Source of the DNA: Gordionus sp. m RMFG-2023
Taxonomy: Eukaryota; Nematomorpha; Gordioida; Chordodea; Parachordodidae
Length of the DNA: 64,000 bases
Assembly (NCBI RefSeq): GCF_954871325.1
Contig: NC_088775.1
Coordinates: 16,345,561-16,409,560 of the forward strand
Reading direction: 5' to 3'
Part shown: in pieces, positions 23,376 through 38,300 of the stretch
Position numbering within the stretch: position 1 is the stretch's first letter
Layout: each line of letters starts with the position of its first letter
Notes under the pieces: generated by a model
What the model was told of the DNA's origin: nothing
What the model saw: only the letters and a program-made list of their open reading frames with translations
Database searches by the model: none
Position numbers and translations under genes: made by a program

Positions 23376-26300
23376 CTAAAGTGTTTCGACGGGTATTGAT
23401 TCTTCCGATTGTAAAATATCGTATGATTCTTCCACCAACATATCCGAATCTTTATAACGAAAATATATAATATTAAAAAGTGGTTTAAAATCTTGTTAAG
23501 TATTAGTTTTTTTTATATTAAAAAACATTGTTTTTTTGTAACTAGTGACTTTTTTACGTTATATAATTATATATTATTCATTATTTATCTATATATGATT
23601 TCCCAAAATTTAAAATGAATGTTTATTAAATAAAATGTCTCATTTATATCAAACCCTCCTGTAGAACGTTTTTTAGTTTAGGGTATAGCTAACGAATAAT
23701 TTAATATCTAATATCTATTATTCATCTAAAATACTTTTGAGTATTCATAAATATTGTAAAATAATATATTAGTAGGAAATATTTGGTCGTATTAGACATC
23801 GTTCAATTTACAAATTTCCATTCTGCGGAAAATATATAAAACATTTTATAATATTATAAATATAACATTGATTTAGGATTAACAGCGATCACATGTAACA
23901 ATGTCACATCAAACACCGCTTTCATAAATACTCTTAGAATTAAAAACCCTAAATCCAAAATTTTGCACATTCAATGTTTTGCATATATTTTATTTCTAGT
24001 TGTTCAAGAAATAATAAAGCAAATAGATGAGCAATTAGTACAATTAAGGTGCATTATAAGAAGCATTCATAATTCCTTTAAAAAAATTATCATGATGAAA
24101 AAGTTTTGTAATTCTCTAATTCCATTAAAATTAAAATTAGATACACCTATCAGGTGGAATAGCTCATATTTCATGATAGAGATAAATTGTTGTTGTCAGA
24201 TGCGTCTACTACATGATATGTAATACGAATAGTACTATTATTCAATTTTTATTTTGTAAGCATAATCTAGGGAAGTTTATTTTTGGAGCAAAACTAGCAA
24301 GTGTAATCATGTGAATGCCGCAAGATCTATAAGACCATGGGCTGGCTTGAGTGACATCTAAAAGGCACCAGTAGAATCAAAGATGTCCATAGGTCATCAA
24401 AATAATTCTCTCAGAAAGTAGGGTGGAAGTCTCACTCCGAGAATGGGTCCAACAATGGATCATTCTCAGTTAATTGCAGCAGGACACTATATTGGGAAAT
24501 AAGTATCTAAAATTAAAAATAATAAAATCACCATTATTTATAAAATTTTAAATTTGGTTTAACAATTTTATTTAAAGATATTCATATAGAATTAGTTTTA
24601 AAAATTGAATGATCTTTCAGACTCACTGATATCGGCATCTCATTTGACATAATATCAAATTAGCTTATGAATTATCAATATATATTTTTCCAATAATTTT
24701 CTGACAATTTCTCCGAAAGTATTAACTTTTTACTTATAAAGAAATATTAAGGTTAAAAAAAGTCTGACGTATGATATTTTTCAATCTTAATCTGTAACTT
24801 CTCTAATTGAAATATAAATTGAAATCCACAAATTTTGCTAACCCTAATAATTATTCATAATTCTATAAAATGTTTCATATATCTCTACCCCACCCCAGAT
24901 TGGAAATTTGTAAATGGAACGATGTCTAATAATATTGATTTTAGTACCCATTCATCACCTATGTAATGGCAAGTTCATATAAAATAAAATATTGTTGGCC
25001 AGTTGACCCTCCAATATTCTATCGTTTATCAGAATGGGAACTTAAGGATACAACCAGTCGTTAATGGATACCAGATGTACTTTTACTATCTATTCATGAA
25101 AATTCCCGAATTTTACGTAAAACCGACATTATAAAATTATCACCATTTCCCATGAAATTTCTGGTCTCACCATCACCATATATTACTTTACATATCATAG
25201 TGTGAAAGTGATGAAAATAAAGAACAGTTATGTAGTGTTATGGCACCAAAATAGATCACGAGGTTCGCTGGCCTTCGCACCAGGGGACCCACATTCATTG
25301 ATACTCTAGGCGAGATCAATCCAAGGTAACCGATATTGATATTCTAGGTGAAATCAATCATAAAAGGAAACTGATATTAATACTCTAAATGAGATCAATC
25401 ATACAAAGGAATCGATAATGATACTCCAGGCAAGATCAATCTTAGAAAAAAATCGATAGATACTCCAGTGCCTGATCAATCGATATTGATACTCCGCTGA
25501 GAGATCAATCATACCAAGACAGCTTTTATTGATTCTATGTTGTATTGTTGTTAAAGGCTCAATTTGAGTCAATTTTTAAAAATGGCTAGCTCAATATTTT
25601 ATCCAGAATAATATTGTGTTAGCCTCGAGATTTCGCTAATAGATGTCCAAACCTTTGTGTCATCTGTGGGAATAATCTTCAGACTTATGTAATATTTTTC
25701 TGGCTAAAATATTGAGTTAGCCATTTTTAAAAATCGGCTCAAAACGAGGTATTTAACAATATTACTATGTTGAGAGATCAAAATTTTGATTGGGGGCAAA
25801 GAGTAAATGTTAAAAGGTACCACACGGAAAAAGTAAATGAAGGCTACCGTCAAAATTTTTTAAGAGAAACAATAAGTCATGGAGACAGTGAAGAGATAAA
25901 GATTTTCCTCTAAATTGATGAAAGAGAAATGCACTAAATAAAAATATGTTATAATGTAATATATTATTTATATATCGTCGGTCTAGAATTGGAGTACTCC
26001 ACTCGACATTTTCAAAATTTTGAGTTAGAAGTGGATAATAACTTATTTATTACCAATATATATAAAAATAAAAACTAGATTAAAAAATATTAATTTTTGC
26101 CAAAATTATAGCTGTCAATTTTGCGCTATTTGCAAATAACGATGTAATTTTTGCTTCATATGCATGGCCTATCCTATTATCTTATTTAATCACGTGTTGT
26201 CTTTCCCTCCTTTTTTAATTTGTTGCTTTTCATATTAAAATATTTTCATTCCATATCTATTCCAAATTATTTTAATGTTAAGGTAAAATTTTTTTCTTAT

Positions 26301-29300
26301 TTTAAAATATTCTTAGTATAGTTTTCATGTGTAATCTTTATAAATAAATTTGTAATTAATCATAATGAAACTTATCATAATTTTTTAATAATTAACTTGC
26401 TCATAATATAAATAAAGATTATATTTGACCAAATAAGTTATTAAAATTTATCACAATTACTTGCTCATTAAATATAGAGATAAAAATTATTTTTACTTTA
26501 CTTAGTCCTTCAACTTCTAGAAGCAAAGCAAATGAAAGAAAAAGAGTAAGGGATGTGGTGAGGCCTATATCAATATTAAAGGTGATTTGAAAAGAGCAAG
26601 GATGGTTCAAAATGATCATTCTAATAAATGTATATTTCAATGTCATAAAAAAGTTAATGCAGATCAGAGTAATGAAGCTAAAAGATCTTTCTATAGCAAA
26701 TTTATTGATAGGACTCCATGTAAGAAAAGGGTAAAAGATTCTTTAAATTAAAAAAACTATTCATACTTATATTTTTTTGAAGTGAAGAATGTTAAAGTTA
26801 GAGTTTGCAGATAATTTCATAAGTAAATAAACATTATTTCTTTAAAAATTTATACCAAAATACTGGAAGTGATTTATCTCTCTAGAAAAGGTAAAAATAC
26901 TAAAAATGTTATTTATGATGGAAAAGATTTCATCATTGATCTTATAAAACCATTCTAGGGTCATTCCATGTCAAATCAATCACTTTTCGGCCGACCACTT
27001 TCGATTTCGATAAAAAATCGTAGGCTGGTTATATATGTTACCATTAGATTATAAACAAAATTTTAGCTCATTAGCAATTATATTAGCGGAGATATTCGGG
27101 GTTAAAGGTCCAAAAAACGTCTTTTTTTTGCTTTTTACTGATGTTAAATAATTAGTTTTTAATTTAAAACTAAATATGATCAAATATTGAATCTAATATC
27201 GATAGCTAAGTTAATAATTGATGATTAAGGTGAAAACATCAAAATTAATATTTAGAAATGTATATGATCTCCGATTTTTAATTTTTTTAAGAAATATTAT
27301 CCGTTTACTATTTTTTTAATAATTTCTTCAACAATTAGCAAGGCTGAATATTTATTTAAAAATATATTGCGATTTTTATACTTTAAAAAAATAGATGGCG
27401 CTATATATAATAGTTTTAATATGTTAAAATTCATTTTTTTTATTGATTAAAATATTTTAATGTATATATATCATACTAAATCGATTACAATGTGCATTAT
27501 ATATATTTATTTGTAATTCAGATCATAAATTTTTAAAATTTTCACAAATTTTGCCTAATTAAGATAGTTTATAAATTAATTAAATCCTACTTCATCTAAA
27601 GGAATACAAAGCCTGGCTAGCTTATGAGATTTCTTTATGAGATTTAGGCAATACTAAAATATCATCTTTCAGATGAAATTTGAGGCTGAAGGTCCACAAA
27701 GGTGTAAAAATCGGATTTTTACTTCTTCATTTGTATCATTTTTATCGATTATATATCCTATCCACCATTTATCTTCATATACACATGTTATATATCCATT
27801 AATATTTTAAAATATAATTTTCTCATTTAAAAACGAAACTTGTTTTATATTATATTTTTTGGAATTAGAATATATTTTGGTTTTTAGTCTATTTTGATCA
27901 ATGGGAATAACTCCGTGAATTTTTTGGGTACCATGTATGGGCAGTGCAGAATCAAATCTTTTACGAAGGGCTAATTCCTCTTCGATATATTCTTGATTGG
28001 ATACATATTCAAATTAATTCCATTAATATTTTCTTTAGCATAATTATATAATTCTAATGGGGTTAGGATTTGATTTTTATTTGGCCTTTGAAGACTAGCT
28101 CTGGCAACTAATCTTTTGACAGTTCCGCCGATACCGTCACATGCATTTTTGCCGTGAGCAGTGGCAAAGAAATGCCATTCGGCTGGAATATTAAAATCGT
28201 ATTTATGAAGGCATATGTTCAGAAAATTTTTGCTATTCTTGTATTGAGACGCGGCTCCATCTGAAAAATATATTATTTTTTCTGGTTTAGAATTAAATTT
28301 GGCTGTTAGGAAATTAATAAGTTTTTTTTGGTAAAGGTGGACTGCACTAGTATTATGGTTTCATGATTCGGATATAATAACAAAATTTATATTTTTTAAA
28401 TCTTCTCCAGTTTTATAATATGCTACAAATAGATGTATAGTGGCCTGCACGTTGTTCCAATGAAATCCCTGAATTTCATCTTGTAAAATGAGGAATAATT
28501 CTCAGAATAATCTAGAATTGTTAAAAATTCCCCATCTTTTAAATTTTCTTTGGAATTCTTCAAAAATAAACTTTGTGTTTAGCTATAAACGAGTGACGCA
28601 GTAAAATTTGAACTTTTTCTAATAGATATTCGATGAAATCATCAATGGACTTTATAATAGTTTCAAGATTTGCTCTATCCACCGTGATCCATTGTTTAAA
28701 CGTGACATATTCTATACGATTTCTCTGAAACAACTGGTATAATTGGCCCTTAAGAGATTTTATACCAGGGCATTGATCACAATTTGTTAAATAACATTTT
28801 GGCTGAGATGGATTACAAATAATTTGAGCCAGATAGTTATAAGAATTTATAGTAATCTTCTCCTGCTGTAATTTCAGCTATTACATTTGTCATTAATTTC
28901 ATATTCTGATGAATGGCGCACACAAACAGTGTGTGTGCCACTAGCTCCAACTAAAATACAGTTTTTTGGTCTAAGTTCGGCAAATTTAGAGAATCCAATT
29001 AATATATTTGGGTATTCTTCTTTAAACATCTTGAATATTTGTTTAAGATTATTTAATATAAGTCTTTGGACTGATTCTTTCTCGCCTTTAACAGATACAC
29101 AATCTTTTATTTCAGTCATGAGTCGGCTTATTTCATCAGAACTATAATTTTGTTATTTTTATAGCTTAAAAAATTTTTCAAAATCTTTGAAATTTTCTTT
29201 ATCTCTGGTTATTTTAATAATGTAAGATAATGAGAATTTCATAACATTCTTGGTCTTGATGGGTATGACTTTGTCTGGGAGGAGGGGGGTGGAGGATTGG

Positions 29301-32300
29301 GGGTAGGCCTGGTAATTAATGTGATTTTCGATTTTTCCCTTAATAATTTTCCTGCAATCCTTTAATCCTGCTTTTTTGTTCGTGTGCTAGTCCGATTCTG
29401 CGAATATCTCAGGGGAATAAGGTTTACAAAGTTATATAATCAAATTTTATGATATATTATACATTAAAATATTTTTAATCAATAAAAAAAAATGAATTTT
29501 AACATATTAAAACTATTATATATAGTGACATCTATTTTTTTTAAAGTATAAAAATCGCAATATTTTTTTAAATAAATATCCAGCCATACTAATTGTTATA
29601 GAGATTATTAAAAAAATAGTAAACGGATAATATTTCTTAAAAAAATTAAAAATCGGACATATACATTTCGAAATATTAATTTCAAATTTTGAACTGACCA
29701 TAAGATGACCCATATTTTTAAAAAATTAATTTTGATATTTTCGCCATAATTATCAATTATTAACTTAGCTATTAATATTAGATTCAATATTTGATGATAT
29801 TTAGTTTTAAATTAAAAACTAATTATTTAACATCAGTAAAAATTTTTGGACCTTTAACCCCGATTATCTCCGCTAATATAGTTGCTAATACGCTAAAATT
29901 TTCTTTATAATCTAATGGGAACATATATAACCAGTCTACAACTTTTTATCGAAATTTAAAGGGGTCGGCCGAAAATCTTGATTTTTTTGCTCATTTCACA
30001 TGGAATGACCCTCTAAGAGTCTATTTACATTACAGGCAAAAAGATTCTTCAAAGGAGTACTTTGAGGGAAGTCTCAATTATAAAATACCTTATGATTTAT
30101 ATTCTCAAAATGTGATGAATTATTATGAATTCCTGTTAAAGATCATTATTACATGAATAAATTAGAAAAAATTAAGATATTTAATTTCGATGATTTGAAG
30201 TTATTAATATTTATTAAATTCTAATAATGTAAATGGAGCATTTTGAACATCAAAAAAAAATTATAAAGTGTTATATTTTTTGATTTTATCAAATAAATTT
30301 TATATTAAAATTTTTGAGCATAAATTTTTAAGGCAATAATTAATTAACAATATGATAAATTATCTCTGAAATTTTTAATTACATTGATCAATAAGTTTTT
30401 CCTATATTTGATTTTAAAGTTTAATGTTGATTTTCTCATTTTAAACATTTGCGGATGTGGAGCACTCCAATTCTAGATCGATGATATAATGAATTCTCAT
30501 ATTGGTTAATTATGTTTTATAAATGATATAAACTTATTATCATCAATCCTTTCATGTATAGTTCCGTTTGATAAAAAATAACGCACTATAGTTGTTTAGC
30601 TAAGGTATAATTACAAGAATAATAAATAAGAAATTATAATAAAGATAACAAAAATAAAGGATTTTAAGACCAATAAATAAAAGATAAAAACCCAAGTTAA
30701 AAAGCAATTTAAATAACTCATGTGGGGTCATTTAAAATATTATACGAATAACATATGATTCCGAAATTTATTTCACAAAAATTAATTATTAATTTTAGTA
30801 TGGAACTTGGATACTTAATAGCATTAATACGAAAATCGAAACTAAATTAGGATGAGGAGTTTAAATTAAAAAAACAAATATTTTGTCTATCCCATTTGTT
30901 ATATTTATTATGATACTTCGAATTAGCCGCTCTCGGACTTCGGCGATTTTTTTGATCCTATCCATTTTGGTCAGAAGATAGGCGTCATATTCATCTTTTT
31001 CCTTTTTTCGCTTTTCAGTTAATTCCTTTCAGATAATTTTTTTAATATAAATATATATAATGTTATTAATTATATTTATCGTATTGCCTTTTTTTCATTA
31101 AGCTTTTATTTTATATTCTTTCACTTTTGAAAATATTATTTTTTGAATAAGCAACCAGAGTTGTTAAAGTAGCGCGCTATCTTTTTTGGTAGCTATAGCT
31201 AATAGCCGCTACTTTTTTTAAAATTATTTAATTTTTTAGTGCGCTACTTTAAAAAAATATAATGAATGTAAGTATAAACATGAAAATTTAAATATAATAT
31301 CATAATTAATTATAATTTTTATAATTTATTATTTAATTTTGAAATTTAAATATATTTTCAATTTTTAATTTATATTTTCAATCTGTGTTAATAATCTAAA
31401 ATGGCATCGCCCATGGATATCCAAATCCTTGAAAGTGATTCGGACATGGAAGATTCAATGGAAGAAAATGTACTTAATAACTCTAATAACGATTTCCCAT
31501 TCCCTAGATTTGAAAAATTTTTTAAAATAAATATTAAAACAAAATCTGGATTCAAATTCCTGTGCTTAAAATGTAAAAAAAATATATCATCAAATCAATT
31601 GAGTAGCTATAACCTGAAGAAACACCTAAAGGTAAATTGTTATTTTTACATTATAATATTATTTATTTTATTAGACTGTTCACGCCAATTGCTATAAGGA
31701 AATAGAGAAACATATAAAAAAAATTGGTATAGGAGAATCTTTATTCAAAAAGACAAATACTATCCAAACCAAATTAACTGATAATAAACATGCCAATATT
31801 TCACAAAAATTGGCTGATAAAGTAATTGTTGATTTTATTATTGACACAGTTCAGCCATTGTCCTTGGTTGATAATCCATCATTTACTATGATGATTAAAA
31901 CTTTATCCCCTGGCACAACAGTTTTATGTCGCCAGACACTTATGAATAAAATAGCCAACAAATTCAAAGTGATGAAAGATGCTCTAATAGTAGAGTTATC
32001 AGATATATCTTATGTATGTACGACGGCAGATAGTTGGACACATAACAGAAGGTAAAAACTTATTTATATTTATAAATTGATCTGATTAAATATTTTTAGA
32101 GCTTATTTGGGAATCACAGGCCATTGGTTAGACCCTAGGACTTTAAAAAGAAGATCTGTAGCCTTAGCCCTTGAAAGGATTATCTGACATATGACGTACT
32201 TGCAAATAAAATTATTGACATCCACAAGTCTTTTAGGATTCATAATAAAGTTTGCAAGATGGTTACTGATAATGGGTCTAACTACCTGAAGGCATTTAGG

Positions 32301-35300
32301 TTATATCACAAATTTATTTATAATATTTATTTTAAGTTATGATTTTTTGGGCAGTAAATTAATCAGAATGGAATGGTTATTATTTAATCTATAAAATATC
32401 TAGTATTTTAATATTTCACATTATTTATAGAATTTTTATTAACTAAATACACACATATTTTAGTAATATCATGATTATCATAATTTATATCAAATTATAA
32501 ATAAAATTAGTGAAATTAACTAATAAAATATAAAACAGAGGTGGATTATTTCATTAATTTTTATTGTACAGTGTCATTGAGCTAATCTAACATTTAATAA
32601 GATATGGTTATTGAATATTTCATGGATGATTAGATTTTTACTATATTTATTTCTTATTGATTAATTGCCATCAATTTATATACAGTACAGGGAATTCATT
32701 TGATAAAGTATTTTTGCTTAGTTACATTATACTGAGGTTCAAAATTTAGAATACTAAGAAATGATTTTTTTAAACCATTTTTGATAAATATTACTAGACA
32801 TTTCTATTAAAACTGGATGAATAATTTAATTTGTCCTATTTAATATGAATATAGAATATTTGGTGAGGATAATGCTGAAGATGAGATACAGAATGATAGT
32901 TAATATGTATTGGAAGAGGAGGAAATAGGTGTTGATGCCAATGATATTAATGAGATCTTAGAAGAAAGTTTAAATTATTTTATAATACATGTTAATCTAA
33001 TCAATATTCTATAGGATCTTCAACTAACTCCACAATGTTACCCAGCCGTCAATGCTCCTGTCATAATTTAAATTTGATAGCAACAGTAGATGCTGAAGGA
33101 GCTTTAAATGATGAAGATTATAAAAGGGTGTCAAGATCGACATTTTATAAATGTCAAACTTTATGGAATAAGCAGAACAAATCTCCTAAAAGTTCTGACA
33201 TGTTTAAAAAAAAATTAGGGAGGTATTTATTAACCCCTAATCGTACAAGATGGAATTCTGTATACCAAGCAATAAAACTAATCGCTTTTTTTCTGGAGGA
33301 AAGTAGAGATTAATTAACTCTGTGATCTTGTTGAAATTGAATATATTAACGATGAAGAGCATACTTTTATAAAAGAGTATACAGAAGTAATTCTAATTAA
33401 TAATGATTCATTTCCATATCAAATATTTATTTATATTGCTTATTTTTTATAATCTAAACTAACTATATTTTTATATTTATAAATGTTGATTTTTATATAT
33501 TATTTATTATACATTTACATTATAAGCAATAAATAAATATAAAAAAATTTGTTTCATTTGTTTCTAAATATTTTTTTATAAAAAGTAGCTTAAAAGTAGC
33601 TAATAGCGCGCTACTTTTTTTGACAAATAGCGAAAGCGGTAGCGCGCTACTTTTTTTGACAAATAGCTATAGCGCGCTACTTTTAAAAATAGCGTAACAA
33701 CTCTGTTAGCACCCCTAACCCATATCTAATCTACTTAACCCTAGCTGATTTTTGTTTAATCTATCTGCTAGAGGATTGGTATTATTTCTAAAGAGAAATC
33801 TGTTTAGTTTTATATACTCCTCTAAACTGAAAAAAAAGAAAGATATCATTTAGATTTAGTATACACTAACAAATAGAATAGGGTGTACTAGTTCACTAGC
33901 CTAAACAGAAATAAGTTTCAAAGAATAAGGCAAATTAGGACACGACCTTTTTTTAAATGTTGTTAACCCTAGTTAAATCTTATCGTCGTCACCATTGCAA
34001 GACCTCGTAAGTAGCATTTTTGAAATTTTTCATGAGAAATAAACAACTATTTTAAATGTTATTAAAATATTATACTTATTAATGAATTTTAACTTTTAAT
34101 TATAATACTGCTTCTTAAGAATAGATTTTTTTAAAAAAAATATTCACATATACGAGTTTTTGTTGATTAGTTACGAGGCTAACGAAAAATTTGATTTACA
34201 ATTTTTTGAAAAAATATCATTTACAAAATTTTGATATTTATTTTTTCTTTGTTTTAATGTTATTTGATATAAAAAAACTGGTTTTATTTGTTATTGAGAT
34301 ATAATTTTTTGTGGAATGATATATGGCTTATAGATGCACCCATTTATCCAAAAAAACGTATTTTGAAAAAAAAAAGATATTTACGAGGATTTGCAGTGGT
34401 GACGACGATATTTAGTGGTATTTTATATTCATAAAATATTCTTAATAGTTTTTTCTGCCAAATGTTTTAGAATTAGTATAAAATGCTAATATGAATATTA
34501 ATAATAAAAAAAATTTCATGGTATTGCTGAAAATGAAAAATATAAAATTAAGTTATCCAACCAAAATATAATTTATTTTAGGAAAGTAAGTTAAAACGCA
34601 GGGGACACTTGATCGATAGTAATTCATTATTTGAGTCTTTAAAAAAATTAAGTGTTGAGTGTATGTGCAATTCGCCCAAAATTTAGAAAAAGTTTGATTC
34701 GTCCCAGATAGTTAAAAATTTACTAAAATAAGCCACGGTCCGAATTTTTTCTATGAATTTTCCGGCCATCAGAATTTTAATATCTATTCTATATTAACTC
34801 AGTGTCGAATAAGGTTCTTATATCTCTCCTGAATGGCTATCTATTTCCATAACAACCGTTTTAAATCGTTGTGTTTGACATCTCTGTGCTGTATTTGTTA
34901 TTAAGTCAATAACTTATTTAATTTCTTACTATATATTATTTATATTTAGTAATTTATTTAAATTGCTTGTAAAATACCCATAAAGAAGCATATTGTAATA
35001 TTTTTTCAAAGAGTATTAATAAAAATATTAGCTTGGAATTCAAGATAATATATCAAATAGGGGATAATTTGAAATCATTTTATTATATAAAAGTATAGAA
35101 TAAAATTATATTTCTATTCATATCATAATTATCATACCATCCTTCATCATATTTAATAAATAATAATCGATAATTTATCTCTAACGTTTTAATTTAACAC
35201 TTTATTTTATAAGAAAAAAATATAAAATAAATAAAAGTATTTTTTAACTTTTTGGATATATTTTAATAAAAAATGAGGGGGGGGGGGGGAGGGGCAGGAG

Positions 35301-38300
35301 GTAGAGGTGGAATTTTAAAATAAATTGTTTGAATTGAATATTATTAATATATTATTTCATAAAGAAATCCTAATAATTAGGAACTGTGTATAATTATGAA
35401 AGCCGGCCCGATTTTTTTTTCTTCTAATTGCTAGGCACGATTTTTCTTTATGCATTACTTGCCAGTCCGACCCATCAGAATTTATTTAAAATTTTTCTTG
35501 GCCAGGCTTTACAAAGCTTTAATAGATATAGCTATTTATATTAAATATATTTATAAAATAGGAGCATTAAAAAAACTTTAGCGGCTTGAGTGTAAAGGGC
35601 CTTATCTTGAAGATCGTAGACAGTGCTATATTTCTTAAGATTTTTCTTGATTTCCTTGATCTGTTCAGAGGTTATCAAAGACAAGTCTCGCCTAAGGCGC
35701 GGTCTCCAATCTAACTCGCGTAATTTGTAGCACAGGTTTTGGGACAAGGGTTTTCCCTGAAATGACCATATTCGATAACCATTGTCTTTCTTTAAAAATT
35801 TAATTAACCAAAAAAAATAAAGAAGTAAAAAAATGAGTTCAAGGAATTGATTTAAGCTAAGGAATATTAAGTGTTTTGTAGTCAGTATAAAAAAATTATA
35901 GCTATATATCGATATAAATTATATGGGGTAGTTTACAAATATATTATAATGTGTATATTTTTTCAAAAAATGGATATTATTTTGAAATAATATAATTTTA
36001 GAGGGAGACAATGAAAAATTTTCTTAAATGTGTAAATGTTTGAAATATTTAAATTTTCGGAAGCGATATTTTTCAATGACTGGCTTGCCATCTTTTAACA
36101 TTATGCGCTCTAAGGCTTCATAGTTATGGCTTTTAGTACACTAATTTTAATATAAATTAGCTTAGTTTTTCTTTAAAATAAAACCTTTAAACAAAAATAC
36201 AAGGATAATCAAATTAAATTTTTTTTTAACTTACTTCAAATATAGAAAAAATATTTTATGTAAATTATATTTTCCGTTTCATAAAAATGGAAAAACATTA
36301 GGGTGCATTTAAATTTTTGATTATTTTAAAGATATTTTAATTAGATTTTAAAAAAAGAAGGATCTATGAAAAAAATATTTATACCATCTTCCTAGTATTC
36401 ATAATTAAACACCAAAATAAAAATGCTTAGTAAAAATATCGTTTTTGCCTTTCATATTAAATAATATATACAATCTTATAACAACCCTGGTATAGCAGCT
36501 TTATGTAGAAAGAATGTTTTTCTCTTTTGACCTAGGGCAATCCAAATTTAGAAATAAGCGTGAACTCAGAGATCTGCAGAGGTACCATTTTCAAAGTCCG
36601 GCCCGGGTTTTATATTTAAGGCCCGGCCCGGATTTTTTAAAAATATATTACATTTATTTTCAATTTTATAGCTAATAATGGCGATTTAAAACATTTGGTT
36701 TTAAAATATAAAACATGGCTTGGGTTTTTTTAAAGAATTTTAGGCCAGACATGGGTATATTTAAAAAAATTAAATACGGTCCAGTCCAGGTCTCTGATTG
36801 AACTAGAAAAGTGGTAACAATTACTTTTTTCTTCTTTAAAAATAATTTTTAATAAAACCTATATACTTAATTTCTATTTTGAATATTAAACAGCTCATTT
36901 TGAGCCGATTTTTAAAAACGGCTAACTAGAGAGAAAATAGTGCATATGTGTCCAAGCTTTTGTGCCATTTATGGTTAAAATCTTCAGGCTTGCCTAATAT
37001 TTTTCATGATAAAACATTGAGTTAGCTGGTTTGGAAAATCGGCTCAAATCGAGCTGTTTAACAAGATTAGTTGAAGCTTACATTAAAAAAGGAATAGATA
37101 AGTATATGATATATGGATAAGTATTATTTTTTAGCGTTACAAATATAAGACCTAATATTGATACAGAATTTTATATTAGCAATTTAATTTTTAAGCTTCA
37201 GGAAATGACACCAAATAATTTTGATTTATTAAATTGCTAAAATAAGTTTAAATAAAAATTAAAAAAGATAAAATTGCTTAATTTTTATTTTAACACTCTG
37301 AAAAAAATATGGATATTTATATATAAATAGATAATGTATATAAATAAAAAAATAACTGAATAGGCTAAGGAAACTGCAGTAGCTAAATATCTACCAGAAA
37401 AATCCCACTTAACGATGTCAACATGAGGATGGGCCACTTCACTCATTTTTGTCATGTCGGCCGTGTCCAAGAATAAGAGGGCGCCATTATCACTATGTTA
37501 AATATAAAAATTTTCTAAATTTGAATGAAAGATAAATTGCTGTATATATAAAAAATGATGAAAGATGACAGTGAGGAAATATTTCAAAACACCAATGATA
37601 CAATTTTAAAAATAAATTATCGTCAAAAAAAAATAAAACAATTTTTTTTTCAAAATGTCATATTTAAAGATTTATTTTTTTTAAATTTTACAAAGAGAAT
37701 AAATATACTTTGTAAAAAATAACAAGTGTTTCTTTAAAAAAATTCGCATATTAACTGAAATATATTGCAAGCGTGACATGATCTAACAGTTGATCGGTAA
37801 TTATTATCTTGTAATTTTTAGCGATAAAAAAGTTAACATCCACTAGCAGATTTTATAAACTTGATCAGCTGAGAGTTAACATTGATCTTACTTTTAATTA
37901 AACTCACTCTTATAATCTTATTATGTTTTAAAGGAAAAAAAACTTATATAAAAAAATAATGTATACGATTTAGATCCGGTTTCGGCCAGAACTAAAAATT
38001 GACCATTTGGACACCAGAATAATTTGTTGTATTTTTGAAGAGTGTATTCCTCTGGAATTTTTCATGAATAAAAAAATTCATAGGTAAATTATAATATTTT
38101 TAAGGTAAAGAATGAAGCAGCGGACTAGTCCGGTCGGTTTGGTCTTTAGAATCCGTTCGGGTTTCATATTCGGTTTTTGACCAGTAGAAAAATTACATTT
38201 ATATCACCTAAGCAATCATTTTCAACAACTAAAAAAATGTAATATTTTTAAAAAATCCGGGTCTGAAAATATAAAACCAGGACTGGGCTGTGAAAATGGT

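Larger units (their letters stand above)
25972..30488 (+). mobile_element. Outer Sola-like element, interrupted by a second one
   Basis: The inverted termini pair as ATATCGTCGGTCTAGAATTG (left) and the reverse complement of CAATTCTAGATCGATGATAT (right), continuing through GGAGTRCTCCAC. Plus-strand coding scraps on both sides of the inner insertion resemble the N-terminal part of the same transposase group. At 26581-26750 there is RARMVQ...CIFQCHKKV with FYSKFI and RKK-like basic residues. At 30017-30160 there is HYRQKDSSKEYFEGSLNY, matching the family's SHY.R..SSKEYL...LN. The catalytic half is missing. The exact terminal base and target duplication could not be fixed. Confidence 0.6.

Noticed and set aside
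24290-24500. Possible non-coding RNA gene in a GC-richer intronic stretch
   Set aside because: No tRNA-type boxes, no clear stem structure and no known RNA motif could be seen by eye.
26419-26646. Minus-strand 75-codon frame
   Set aside because: The plus strand there shows the N-terminal basic/cysteine region of the outer Sola-like transposase; the minus frame has no motif.
28887-29147. Plus-strand 86-codon frame
   Set aside because: Shadow of the Sola-like transposase block IGFSKFAELRPK on the minus strand.
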